In this document: positions 9,129 to 17,529 of the stretch, one piece after another
Layout of the letters: the number at the start of each line of letters is the position of its first letter
Numbering within the stretch: the stretch's first letter is position 1
Assembly: GCA_949948985.1 (NCBI GenBank)
Contig: CATLIG010000013.1
Coordinates: 1-52,625 of the forward strand
Reading direction: 5' to 3'
DNA from: an uncultured Clostridia bacterium
GTDB lineage: Bacteria; Bacillota; Clostridia; Lachnospirales; CAG-274
DNA length: 52,625 nucleotides
Translations under genes and position numbers: made by a program
The notes under the pieces: model-generated
The model's input: the letters and a program-made list of their open reading frames with translations, nothing else
Database searches by the model: none
Told to the model about the DNA's origin: nothing

Positions 9129-9221
9129 TTTATAGTAATCTACAAAATAAGCTCCAGCAAATCTACATTATTTTTCTTATAAATTGATGTTTCCCTTATC
9201 CACGAAAAAAATACACTCTCA

Positions 9222-9260
9222 ATCAAAAAAATAAAAGGTATATTTCAACCTTTTATTTTT
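9222..9260 (-). terminator. terminator of the fliD-fliS block
   Basis: AAAAATAAAAGGT (9227-9239) pairs perfectly with 9248-9260 over an 8-base loop. On the minus strand, downstream of fliS, the stem runs into a T-rich tail. Confidence 0.75.
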
Positions 9261-9431
9261 CATTTTACTGTGTCCATAATTTAACAGTTGTAAAATAATA
9301 AGACAATGCCGCACTAAATCCTTATAAAATACAGCGTGTTTAGGTATTATTTTACATCTCGGTCCGAAAATATTACTTATTGCTATAAATTTAAGAAAAA
9401 AATTTATAGATACAACCTTCTGATACTTTAT

Positions 9432-9812
9432 TTACTGTCCCTGTTTAGCAAGCTTCATAGCTTCTTTCCACGTATCTCTCATAGTTCTTATAAGACCTGT
9501 AGCCTCTTCAAGAAGCTTAGGGTCTTTGTTTATGTTAGACCTGACAAGAGTCTCGTATATATAATTATACATAGTATCAAGCTGTTCTGAAATTTCATAC
9601 TTACGATTAAGAGTAATCTGAAACTCACGGATTATGTCCTCAACCCTCTGTATCAGCTTATTAAATTTCATATAATCGCTTGCCTCATACGCCGCCATAG
9701 CCTGATTGCAGAACTTTAAAGCTCCATTGTAAAGCATAAGTGTGAGCTCTTCGGGCGTAGCTGAATTAATCGCGTTTGTTGTGTATTTAGAATACGGGTT
9801 ATTAATTGCCAT
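9432..9812 (-). CDS. fliS: flagellar export chaperone FliS
   Basis: A 126-residue helical protein with the classic FliS N-terminus (NPYSKYTTNAINSATPEELTLMLYNGALKF), helices around EFQITLNRKYEISEQLDTMYNYI, and a lysine-rich tail. FliS binds the C-terminus of flagellin in the cytoplasm, stops premature polymerisation and delivers it to the type III export gate. AAGGAGG lies before the ATG. It is the last gene of the fliD, FlgN-like, flaG, fliS block, the usual order of filament-assembly genes, and a terminator follows. No flagellin gene is in the window. Confidence 0.97.
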   Translation of the reverse strand: MAINNPYSKYTTNAINSATPEELTLMLYNGALKFCNQAMAAYEASDYMKFNKLIQRVEDIIREFQITLNRKYEISEQLDTMYNYIYETLVRSNINKDPKLLEEATGLIRTMRDTWKEAMKLAKQGQ

Positions 9813-9862
9813 AACAACCTCCTTAAATCAAATATTTAAAAAACAAATAAATTTATTTTTTA

Positions 9863-10306
9863 TTACCATTTCTCATCAAGTAAAATACCTGAAAGTTCCT
9901 GAAGTTTAGCAAAGAAATCAAGGCTTTCTTCTGATGGAATTTCTTTTATTATCTTGCCGTCGGAATCTTTGACGCTTATTATAACCTGCTTTGTTTTATC
10001 ATGAATTGAGTAAGAAAACTGTCTTGAAGTTTTTTTAATTTTTTCATTGGCAATTTTAATAGCGTTTTCGAGATTTTCTTTACTGTAATTGCCTTTATAA
10101 GTATTTTCGCCGTCTTGTTTTATATCATCGCTTTTTTGTTGCTGATATTGTTTGTCAAGATTCATTTTAAGTTCTGTGTTGTTTACTTTAAGCCTTTCTT
10201 CGGAAGTCCTTGTTTCAATATTTTTTGCCATATTGGAATAATTGACTGCCGATAAACTGCTTTTGGAATTTTCATTTTCTGAAATTTTAAGACTATCAAA
10301 ATCCAT
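9863..10306 (-). CDS. flaG: FlaG-family flagellar protein
   Basis: A 147-residue protein. The second half is the FlaG domain: a helix NLENAIKIANEKIKKTSRQFSYSIHDKTKQVIISVKDSDGKIIKEIPSEESLDF with its beta-strand pair, ending in KLQELSGILLDEKW. The first ~75 residues are polar and low in complexity. FlaG-type proteins are linked to filament length control, but their mechanism is poorly known. The ATG at 10306 is preferred over one 57 bases upstream because AAGGGGGT precedes it at normal spacing. It lies between a FlgN-like gene and fliS, as expected for this family. An imperfect hairpin (10375-10403) occupies the upstream gap. Confidence 0.88.
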   Translation of the reverse strand: MDFDSLKISENENSKSSLSAVNYSNMAKNIETRTSEERLKVNNTELKMNLDKQYQQQKSDDIKQDGENTYKGNYSKENLENAIKIANEKIKKTSRQFSYSIHDKTKQVIISVKDSDGKIIKEIPSEESLDFFAKLQELSGILLDEKW

Positions 10307-10442
10307 TTTAATAGACCCCCTTATAAACTTTAATACGTTTTTAATTATAAAACATAAACACAATATAGGCTCTGTCCGCCGATATTTTGTAATCAGCGGG
10401 CAAAACCTTTTTTGCCGTTATATTAATAAAAAAACCAATTAC

Positions 10443-10883
10443 CTACTTTTTACTGTCAAAACCTCCATAGCTCTGTCCTTGGTAAAATTCATCATAATTT
10501 TGTCTTACCTGTTTGGTTCTTTTAAGATTGAGCAGACTTGTTTTAATATTCTGCATAAGTTTTGTCATAATTTTTCTGTTTTTCTCATCAATAGAAATTA
10601 TACGGCGAATAATTTCCTGTATATCTTTTTGCGTTTTTTCCACTTCCTTGTAGAAAAAACTTTTTTTATCCTCATCTGTAATGATAAACTCTTTTATTTT
10701 TTTGTCAAGTTTCTTACAGTTTTCAAATAATAATTCTCTTTTATTAAAAAAATTCTCAAATCTTTCAACATCTTCTTCAACAGCGTTAAATTTTCTTTCT
10801 TCAGACATTTCAAGGATGGTTGTAAGGCAATTTTTCTTTTGAGCCAAAAGCTCTAAAAAGTTTTTACGGTCATTACTGTCCAT
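10443..10883 (-). CDS. probable flagellar chaperone, FlgN/FliT-like coiled-coil protein
   Basis: A 146-residue, strongly charged, nearly all-helical protein (SEERKFNAVEEDVERFENFFNKRELLFENCKKLDKK) with no membrane segment or signal peptide. Its size, helical build and place between fliD and flaG-fliS suggest a small export chaperone such as FlgN or FliT. Sequence alone does not separate these, so the name is inference. The second ATG is chosen because GGGAGA lies eight bases before it and only two bases from the first. It starts 24 bases after the fliD stop. Confidence 0.6.
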   Translation of the reverse strand: MDSNDRKNFLELLAQKKNCLTTILEMSEERKFNAVEEDVERFENFFNKRELLFENCKKLDKKIKEFIITDEDKKSFFYKEVEKTQKDIQEIIRRIISIDEKNRKIMTKLMQNIKTSLLNLKRTKQVRQNYDEFYQGQSYGGFDSKK

Positions 10884-10907
10884 AAGCATTCTCCCAAAAA
10901 TACAACA

Positions 10908-13190
10908 TTATTGACCAAGCATAGAAAATAAAGCGTCAAGCTGACTATTGGAATTCATAATAGAAGATTCCATTGATGAAAATAATAAGTAATATCTGTT
11001 TTCTTTTTCAACAAGTCTTTCCTTTTCTAATCTTATTTTTTCATTAAGGTCTTTAATCTGATTGCTGAATGTATTGTTATTTACAGAAGCTGTTCCCTCA
11101 ATACCTGCTTTTTCACGTAAAGCGCCTTTTGTACCGATAGCTGAGTTAATAACCCCCTCAAGATTATCCACAAGACCTTTTCCGCCCTCAATACCTTTTC
11201 CTGTAAATAAAGACTGGATATCATCAAGATTTTCAGAAATAGCCTTTTTAAGTTTATCTTCATCAATAACAAGCTTTCCGTTATCAGTATACTCTGATGA
11301 TGTTGTTATACCAAAATTATACATAGCAATTTTGCTTCCATCTTCTTTTGTATAAGAAGAATACATAGCTGTTCTCATTTTCTGAAGAACGCCTGTGATT
11401 GTGGAATCTCTGTAAATAAGACCAGTTTTTGCTTTTTCCTCCCAAAGCTTGATTTCATCCTCGTCCATTTCTTTCTTTTCCTGGTCGGTAAGAGGTTCAT
11501 AATAGGAATAATCATCGCTTTTGGCTCTTCTTTCACTTACCTGTTTGTTAAGGTCACCTATAAGAGTATTGTATTCCTCAACAAATTTTGATATAGTTTC
11601 ATAAATTCCGTCTACATCTGTTTCATTTCCAAGAGTAATGGTTTCTCCGGCTTCCGTAACCTTGTTTAAAGTAATATCCATACCATCAAGTTCAATATTA
11701 TTGGAAGTACGTGTTGTTTTAATGCCGTCAATGGTTAAAACAGCGTCCTGAGCTACTTTAGTATGCTGAGCCTCGTCAATAACGCCTCCGCTTATATCAA
11801 ATCCCATAGCCTTAAAAACAGTTTCGGTGCTTTGGTCGTTTCCGATTTTAATTTTATTTACCTCTCCTGATTCCTTGGATTCAAGAGTATATTTCTGGCT
11901 TGTTTGATTATAGCTTATTTTCACTCCAGCATCACTTGAATTTATTTTTTCAAGAAATGTAGCAAAGTTTGTGTCCTTGGTAATTTTAATAGGATCGGCA
12001 TCGCCTAAGCTTATAGTAGCCTCACCGTTAGCGTCCCATATGCCTGTAAAAATATCTCCAAGAGAGGTTGTATTTGAAATTTTGTTAGAACCGCTTGAAA
12101 TACCAAAGAAATTTTTAAGGTCATTTGCTCCCTCAAGACTAATGGTGCTTCCTGCCCCCATAATAGGTGCGAGTCCCTTGGTTCCGCTTCCTGATGACGT
12201 AACGACAATATCTACAGCTTCCTGACCTGCTGATAAAACAAGTCTGTCGTCCTGAATAGACGCTGATAATATTCCTTTTTTGCTTAAATCCTCTGTTCCG
12301 CTGCCGTCTGTAGCTACCGCTGATTTTAAAGCATTGTTTATTTTGTCGGCAATACTGTTTCCAACTGTATTGCTGTCTATAGTCACATCATATGATTTGC
12401 TTCCCACAGTAACCCTGAAAGTACCTTCCGCATCTTTAAAATCCGATGCCTTAGCTCCGGACGTAGCGTCCTCAGAGTTGTATATACTATTTTTATTTGT
12501 TCCATTACTTCCCACAGTAACCTCATGACCTAAATTAGCTTTAAGGGCAAATGAGTTTCCGGAACCTATCTCAACAGACACTTTAAGGTTGCCGTCCTCT
12601 TTTCCGAAAGCTTTTTCAAGTTTTGCGTTTAAAGCGTTTTCTATTTTTTCGGCATTGTCACTGCCAGAAGCACTGATAAAGTCGTCTTTTGAAATAGTAA
12701 TTGTCTTTGACTTTCCGTCAAGAGCCACATTCATCGAGAATTCCCCGCCGTTTTGAAGCCTTGCAGCCAAAGCCGCAACATCGGCTGTTCCTTCTATAGA
12801 CTTACCTTTAGAAGTGTCGCTCACATAAGTATCGCTTTGAGCAAGCTTTTCCACAGATATTTCATACTTCTTTGATGATGTGGATTTGTTAATCGTAATA
12901 GCGTCGGACTCTCCGCCTTTAGATGATTTAACAGAATTTTTAAAGCTGGCAAAAGCGCTTGAGTATTTTAAGCTTGTGCTTGTTCCTATGCTTGAAATCC
13001 ATTTGCTCTGAAAGTCCTGAAACTTTTTAATAACATTTCTGTACGCTTCCTGTTGCCATGTTTTCCATGAAACGCTTCTTTGATATCTGTAAAGCTTAGA
13101 GCTCTCAGCGTACATAAGTTTTTCAACCATGGCGTCCGTATCAATACCGGAGCCTGATAAACCGGTAATACGTGTTGTATTGGTGTACAT
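10908..13190 (-). CDS. fliD: flagellar filament cap protein FliD
   Basis: A 760-residue protein with the FliD N-terminal signature (RITGLSGSGIDTDAMVEKLMYAESSKLYRYQRSVSWKTWQQEAYRNV). A long beta-rich, Ser/Thr/Gly-rich middle is repeat-like, with several DKINNAL / AEKIENALNAKLEKAF motifs. The C-terminal FliD_C helical domain (YNTLIGDLNKQVSERRAKSDDYSYYEPLTDQEKKEM ... IKDLNEKIRLEKERLVEKENRYYLLFSSME) is clear. FliD caps the filament tip and folds incoming flagellin. It is longer than the ~500-residue Bacillus form because of extra exposed domains. AAGGAGG precedes the ATG. A sigma-28-type promoter lies about 290 bases upstream. Confidence 0.95.
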   Translation of the reverse strand: MYTNTTRITGLSGSGIDTDAMVEKLMYAESSKLYRYQRSVSWKTWQQEAYRNVIKKFQDFQSKWISSIGTSTSLKYSSAFASFKNSVKSSKGGESDAITINKSTSSKKYEISVEKLAQSDTYVSDTSKGKSIEGTADVAALAARLQNGGEFSMNVALDGKSKTITISKDDFISASGSDNAEKIENALNAKLEKAFGKEDGNLKVSVEIGSGNSFALKANLGHEVTVGSNGTNKNSIYNSEDATSGAKASDFKDAEGTFRVTVGSKSYDVTIDSNTVGNSIADKINNALKSAVATDGSGTEDLSKKGILSASIQDDRLVLSAGQEAVDIVVTSSGSGTKGLAPIMGAGSTISLEGANDLKNFFGISSGSNKISNTTSLGDIFTGIWDANGEATISLGDADPIKITKDTNFATFLEKINSSDAGVKISYNQTSQKYTLESKESGEVNKIKIGNDQSTETVFKAMGFDISGGVIDEAQHTKVAQDAVLTIDGIKTTRTSNNIELDGMDITLNKVTEAGETITLGNETDVDGIYETISKFVEEYNTLIGDLNKQVSERRAKSDDYSYYEPLTDQEKKEMDEDEIKLWEEKAKTGLIYRDSTITGVLQKMRTAMYSSYTKEDGSKIAMYNFGITTSSEYTDNGKLVIDEDKLKKAISENLDDIQSLFTGKGIEGGKGLVDNLEGVINSAIGTKGALREKAGIEGTASVNNNTFSNQIKDLNEKIRLEKERLVEKENRYYLLFSSMESSIMNSNSQLDALFSMLGQ

Positions 13191-13454
13191 AATAATTCCT
13201 CCTTACTTACGTTGCTTAAAAACATAGTTTTATAAAATAACTAACAAAAATATATTATAGAAATTCATAAACCTGTTACGGCAAAACAGCAAAATAATAT
13301 ATTCAGCCAGCGCTTAATATCATTATTTTATTGTTTTACCATTATTAATACAGCTTAAACATAATACTTTTATTTATTATAAAACAACCGTTAAATAATA
13401 AAATTCACCATAGATTAGTTTCATAATAACATTCGATAAAAAAACTCTGTCCGG

Positions 13455-13477
13455 TCTATTGTACGTCTTACAATAGA
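13455..13477 (-). other. hairpin just downstream of the fliD promoter
   Basis: TCTATTGTA (13455-13463) pairs with TACAATAGA (13469-13477). It overlaps the predicted transcription start and has no T-run, so it may be a 5'-end stem or an operator. The remaining 343-bp gap before fliD shows no gene. Confidence 0.4.
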
Positions 13478-13478
13478 T

Positions 13479-13505
13479 ATATCGGTATATAAAGAAAAAA
13501 ACTTA
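13479..13505 (-). promoter_or_regulatory. sigma-28 (SigD/FliA)-type promoter for the fliD block
   Basis: On the minus strand TAAG (13502-13505), a 15-base spacer and ACCGATAT (13479-13486) match the motility consensus TAAA-N15-GCCGATAT with two differences. It lies in the gap before fliD and points at it. Confidence 0.7.
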
Positions 13506-13533
13506 ACATAAAAAAAACAAAAAGAGCGGTAAT

Positions 13534-13980
13534 TTATAACTTTTTTAGTACTTTTATTATATTCACATTGTTTTCAAGAATAGAATATTTGTTTTTCAAG
13601 TAAAAATCAAAGGCTTTCATTCTTCTGTCGGTAGAAAGCTCTATTACGTCTATACCCTCGCTTAAAAGTATTTTTTCGATTTTTTGAATAAGTTCAGAAC
13701 CAAATCCCTTTCCTGAAAATTTTCTGTCAATAAAAATCTCGTTTATACGGTATTTTTTCACTTTGAAATAATCGGAGATAGTTCCGACACATGCACCTAT
13801 TATAAAAGAGTTCTTCAAAATAATAAATCCCCTAAATCCGGGAGTTTTGAAAATATCATTAAAATACTCCGCCATACGGCTGTACTCAAGCCAATTATAA
13901 TTAAATGGTTCATTTTTGTATATATCAAAAAAAATATCAGCGCATCTTTTTATATGGTGCTTTTTAAATTCCTCAATCAT
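13534..13980 (-). CDS. GNAT-family N-acetyltransferase
   Basis: A 148-residue protein with the GNAT fold. A central strand (FIILKNSFIIGACVGTI) is followed by the acetyl-CoA loop F-x-G-K-G-F-G-S (RKFSGKGFGSELIQKIEKIL) and a last motif AFDFYLKNKYSILE. The start overlaps the previous stop by eight bases (ATGATTGA), which implies translational coupling. The longer upstream frame would overlap the previous gene heavily and was rejected. It lies at the end of the pseB-pseC-Maf unit. There it could be the acetyltransferase of sialic-acid-like sugar synthesis (a PseH role), but the sequence does not resemble PseH enough for me to name it so. Confidence 0.82.
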   Translation of the reverse strand: MIEEFKKHHIKRCADIFFDIYKNEPFNYNWLEYSRMAEYFNDIFKTPGFRGFIILKNSFIIGACVGTISDYFKVKKYRINEIFIDRKFSGKGFGSELIQKIEKILLSEGIDVIELSTDRRMKAFDFYLKNKYSILENNVNIIKVLKKL

Positions 13981-14329
13981 TTTCAAGAACCTTTGAGAAA
14001 ATCTCACTCCATTCATTATAAAGAGGTTTAAGCTCATACTCAATAATATCCGCCACAAGGTTGTAATCACCGTTTTCCATACCAGCGGCCATATCGGCTA
14101 TAAATCCAACGATATTTTCCTCTTCAACCTTAATTTTTGTAATCGACTCTGTATATTTGACAATTCGTATAACAGCCATAATTCCTTCTGAAAGCTGAGC
14201 AATTTCAACAATTTTTTCTTTTTTTCTAAGATTTTCGCAAAGACCGTCAATCTGATACACAACTCTGTCCATATATTCAAGACATTCCTCAATCATTTCC
14301 ATTTTTTCATTCAAATACTCGTCAGACAT
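13973..14329 (-). CDS. small helical protein of unknown function in flagellin-glycosylation unit
   Basis: I do not recognise this 118-residue protein. It is acidic and helical with no signal peptide or membrane helix (MIEECLEYMDRVVYQIDGLC, ENGDYNLVADIIEYELKPLY). GGGAGG precedes the ATG. Its start overlaps the Maf stop by eight bases (ATGTCTGA) and its stop overlaps the GNAT start in the same way, so the three are almost certainly translated together. A cytoplasmic partner of the Maf glycosyltransferase or a flagellin chaperone is a reasonable guess, but nothing more. Confidence 0.75.
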   Translation of the reverse strand: MSDEYLNEKMEMIEECLEYMDRVVYQIDGLCENLRKKEKIVEIAQLSEGIMAVIRIVKYTESITKIKVEEENIVGFIADMAAGMENGDYNLVADIIEYELKPLYNEWSEIFSKVLEND

Positions 14330-16136
14330 TTTTATAATCCTCCCTTAAATTTTCCATAGATTTTAAAGACGCTTTTCTTTCCATCAGCCAGTTTTTTCTC
14401 CGTATAGCGCTTTCATAAACATCATCGTCAATGCTTATTCTTTTCATCGCGCTGACCGCTCTGTTAGCGTATTCAATATACAATCCGCAGCCCATAATCA
14501 TAGACATTTCAGATATATTTTTTTGAATTTCCTTATCCATTTCGTCAACTTTTCTTTCTATTTTTATAACGCTTTTGATATTTGACGCTGACCTGTATTT
14601 AACACCTTTAATATATTTATCAAAAAGCTCTTCCTGTTCTTCCATAATTTCAATAGTTTTATGAAGAAGCTCAAATTCCTTGTCAAAATCCTCATAAAAT
14701 TTTTTTCTTTCATCTTCCGAAAATACAGGACCCCTTTCAAAGATGCCGGAAATAATTTTGTCAACGTTCAAAGGTTCGCAATACTTGTCGATAGCCTCTC
14801 TGAATGTAATGACCTCCGTATTTTTTATAAGCGCTCCGCCCTCGGTAGCGTCAATAAGCTTTACAATACCATTTTTAACTCCGCCGTAATTCTCAAACCA
14901 GTCTATATAATATTTGAAAATACCGTCTGAGAGAACCTCTCCTCCTCCAACAGCCGGTATCAGAAATTTCTCTCTTTCAATATCATCAGCTGTTTTCTCA
15001 ATATGCTCCGTACCGTCCACATGACATTGCTCATTGGTATAAGCAAGGTCCTGACCTATAAGTATAATATTTTTACAACCCATAATCTCCGCTACGCTTA
15101 CACAGTCGCAGGCGACAGAGCCTCCGCTGTGTGTAAGACAAATTTCCTTTTTGTATTTTTCCATAATGGCTGTAAAGTAAGAATCCGTGTTACTGTTAAT
15201 ATTAATATTAACGCCTTTGTGATTTTCTATAAACTCCGGAGGAACTCTTGAATCATAAATAAGAGGTATATTATCGTATATTCCCTTTTCCATACCAAAT
15301 TGCAAATTATCCACAGAAACAATAAAATCAGGTTCAATATTGTTTTCAAGCAATACTTTACAAGCGACATATACAGATATTATAGGAATCTTTCCTTTAA
15401 TTTCTTTAAGCAGATGCATATTCTTTTTAAGAGAGGGACCCGCAGAAACAACGACAGCTGTACTTCCTTTAAAAGCGTCTTTAAACTGGGCTATAGAATA
15501 TGAATTAACAATACTTTTGGTATTGAGATAACTATTTTTTGTCCAGTTGCTGCCTTTTTGAAATATAGTATTTCTTTTTATTATAGCGCCCTCGACTATA
15601 GATTTTGTAATTTTCAGAAACTCCACATATTCTTCTTTATAAACCTCGTCATATCCCGGAGTGATTATAGTCTGGCTTCTCATATATAATTGCTCGTCAA
15701 CATATGTTTTCAGAAAAAGCCTAAAGCTTTCAACATCATTGTCAGAGAGTATATAAACGTTGTCGCTTTCTAAAATGTCATTACAGTATCCTTCGTCTAC
15801 GATTTTGGAAAATACAGCGCTGTCCGGCTCATAAATAAAGAAGAAATTTCTTTGGCTTGCTCTCTTTAAAAGTTCTCTTATAATATGACCAAGACCAAAT
15901 CCAAATATAATAAAAACGCTATCTCTTTTCATTCCGGCACCGTCAACAAATCTTACGGCTTCTTTCACAGGACTGTACTTGCTGTGAGCGTAAACAGACT
16001 TGCCGTCCTTATTTATTTTAAAAGTAAGACTTCCGTCTTTACATCTTTCAAATTCAATATGAGAATAATCTTTTCTTAAAAAAACAATGTTTCTTTTATC
16101 CTCATAATAACTATCAAACACATCAGTTATAGCCAT
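14322..16136 (-). CDS. Maf/DUF115-family flagellin glycosyltransferase
   Basis: A 604-residue protein of the motility-associated factor family. The central MAF_flag10/DUF115 domain begins near residue 225 with GSTAVVVSAGPSLKKNMHLLKE and continues through SVYVACKVLLENNIEPDFIVSVD and the GCKNIILIGQDLAYTNEQCHVDGTEH block. An N-terminal Rossmann-like region (VFIIFGFGLGHIIRELLKRA) is also typical. These cytoplasmic enzymes attach nonulosonic acids such as pseudaminic acid to Ser/Thr of flagellin. The pseB and pseC genes immediately upstream support that role. A family A repeat separates it from pseC. The acceptor flagellin is not in the window. Confidence 0.9.
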   Translation of the reverse strand: MAITDVFDSYYEDKRNIVFLRKDYSHIEFERCKDGSLTFKINKDGKSVYAHSKYSPVKEAVRFVDGAGMKRDSVFIIFGFGLGHIIRELLKRASQRNFFFIYEPDSAVFSKIVDEGYCNDILESDNVYILSDNDVESFRLFLKTYVDEQLYMRSQTIITPGYDEVYKEEYVEFLKITKSIVEGAIIKRNTIFQKGSNWTKNSYLNTKSIVNSYSIAQFKDAFKGSTAVVVSAGPSLKKNMHLLKEIKGKIPIISVYVACKVLLENNIEPDFIVSVDNLQFGMEKGIYDNIPLIYDSRVPPEFIENHKGVNININSNTDSYFTAIMEKYKKEICLTHSGGSVACDCVSVAEIMGCKNIILIGQDLAYTNEQCHVDGTEHIEKTADDIEREKFLIPAVGGGEVLSDGIFKYYIDWFENYGGVKNGIVKLIDATEGGALIKNTEVITFREAIDKYCEPLNVDKIISGIFERGPVFSEDERKKFYEDFDKEFELLHKTIEIMEEQEELFDKYIKGVKYRSASNIKSVIKIERKVDEMDKEIQKNISEMSMIMGCGLYIEYANRAVSAMKRISIDDDVYESAIRRKNWLMERKASLKSMENLREDYKNV

Positions 16137-16166
16137 ACATTCACAACCTTTCCTCAGGGTAGTATA

Positions 16167-16332
16167 TATCAGTCAATCAACTTAAAAATCGAACAATTTT
16201 GTCAGCTAAAAATACTTTTCGCTGTGTTATTGCAGGTCAGCATAGACTCCGTCTATGCTCTTCCGACCCTGCCTTACGAAAATAATTTTTATCTTGCTTT
16301 CTTTTTGTACGTTTTCAAGTCGATTGACTATA
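16167..16332 (+). repeat. family A repeat, copy 4, overlapping the 3' end of pseC
   Basis: This 166-bp copy runs from TATCAGTCAATCAACTT to TCGATTGACTATA. The core differs from other copies (GCAGGTCAGCATAGACTCCG) but keeps the GCATAGAC / GTCTATGC inner hairpin. Positions 16315-16332 encode Tyr-Ser-Gln-Ser-Thr-stop of pseC on the minus strand, so the element provides that gene's stop codon. Confidence 0.88.
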
Positions 16333-17469
16333 ACTGTAAAACTTTTTCATAAGTCCTATAACATACTCAAGTTCAGAATCCGAAAGAAACGGATACATAG
16401 GAACGCTTACCTCTCTTTCGTAGAAATTCTCAGCTTTAGGGAAATCACCCTCCTTAAAACCAAAATTATCACGATAATAAGGCATAAGATGCACGGGTAT
16501 ATAATGTACCTGAACCCATACGTTATTTTCTCTCATATAATCAAAAAAGCGTTTTCTCTCACGAGAATTTTCAAGGAGAACAGGATACAAATGAAAAGCG
16601 TTTACTGTATCGTCGTCTTCATAAGGCTTTACGATTTTAAATTTACTGAAATCTTTAAGCTCGTTATAATAGATTCCAGCTATTTCGTTTCTTCGTTTTA
16701 TAAAACGTTCCGCCTTTTTAAGCTGGCTTATACCTAAAGCACACTGAATATCGGTAATACGGTAATTGTATCCAAGGTCCTGCATTTCATAATACCATGG
16801 TTCATTTCCATATTTAAGCCTGCTTTGGTCTTTTGTTATTCCGTGACTTCTGAAAAGTCTAAGCTTTTCATAAAATTCTTTGATGTCAGTAAGAATAACA
16901 CCGCCCTCTCCTGTTGTTATGTGTTTAACAGGGTGAAAAGAAACCATAGCCATATCGCACATATGTGTAATACCAAAGCCTTTTCTTTTAGCTCCGAGAG
17001 CGTGAGCGGCATCGTGAATAATGACAATGCCTTTTTCTTTAAGAGGACTATATATTTTCTCAAAATCAAAAGGATTTCCTCCGTATGAAACAGGGGTAAC
17101 CACCTTTGTTTTTTCACTTACTCTATTAAGTATCATATCGGCGTCAATATTATATGTATTTTCATCAATATCGCAGAAAACAGGACACGCTCCCATATAC
17201 AAACCCGCGTTTGCCGAAGCGGCAAAAGTAATAGGAGTCGTAATAAACTCATCGCCTTTTTTTATTCCCGAAACGAAATAAGCGCCGTGAAGCGCCGCCG
17301 TTCCGTTGGAAAATAAAACAGCGTATTTACAGCCGAAATATTCACAAAGAGCTTTTTCAAATTCATCAATTTTAGGGCCTTGAGTAAGATAATCAGATTT
17401 AAGAGTTTTAACAACCTCCGAAATATCATCGTCATCAATAAACTGACGCCCGTAAGAAATAGTATTCAT
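16315..17469 (-). CDS. pseC: UDP-4-amino-4,6-dideoxy-L-AltNAc transaminase
   Basis: A 384-residue PLP-dependent DegT/DnrJ/EryC1-type aminotransferase. The PLP lysine is K182 in SFHPVKHITTGEGG, at nearly the same number as the K183 of Helicobacter PseC. The cofactor aspartate is D153 in IHDAAHALGA. The cofactor phosphate site FSNGTAALHGAY lies near residue 53. PseC aminates the 4-keto sugar made by PseB, the second step to CMP-pseudaminic acid. GAGGTG precedes the ATG. It follows pseB by 60 bases. The last five residues and the stop are encoded by a family A repeat, so the native C-terminus was probably altered. The later Pse enzymes (PseG, PseI, PseF) are not in this window. Confidence 0.92.
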   Translation of the reverse strand: MNTISYGRQFIDDDDISEVVKTLKSDYLTQGPKIDEFEKALCEYFGCKYAVLFSNGTAALHGAYFVSGIKKGDEFITTPITFAASANAGLYMGACPVFCDIDENTYNIDADMILNRVSEKTKVVTPVSYGGNPFDFEKIYSPLKEKGIVIIHDAAHALGAKRKGFGITHMCDMAMVSFHPVKHITTGEGGVILTDIKEFYEKLRLFRSHGITKDQSRLKYGNEPWYYEMQDLGYNYRITDIQCALGISQLKKAERFIKRRNEIAGIYYNELKDFSKFKIVKPYEDDDTVNAFHLYPVLLENSRERKRFFDYMRENNVWVQVHYIPVHLMPYYRDNFGFKEGDFPKAENFYEREVSVPMYPFLSDSELEYVIGLMKKFYSYSQST

Positions 17470-17486
17470 AAAGTCAGCACCTCACG

Positions 17487-17526
17487 TTTTCCACATTATC
17501 CACATAGTTTTCCACATTAATCCACA
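17487..17526 (+). promoter_or_regulatory. cluster of four DnaA-box-like 9-mers
   Basis: Four same-direction sites sit in 40 bp of the pseB-pseC gap. They are TTTTCCACA (17487-17495), a perfect TTATCCACA (17496-17504), TTTTCCACA (17508-17516) and TAATCCACA (17518-17526). Whether DnaA binds here is unknown, and a chance tandem repeat is possible. Confidence 0.45.
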
Positions 17527-17529
17527 ATA

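Noticed and set aside
10378..10385. GCCGATAT on the plus strand as a sigma-28 promoter
   Set aside because: No TAAA lies 15 bases upstream (nearest spacing 19), no plus-strand gene follows, and the bases are part of an imperfect hairpin before flaG.
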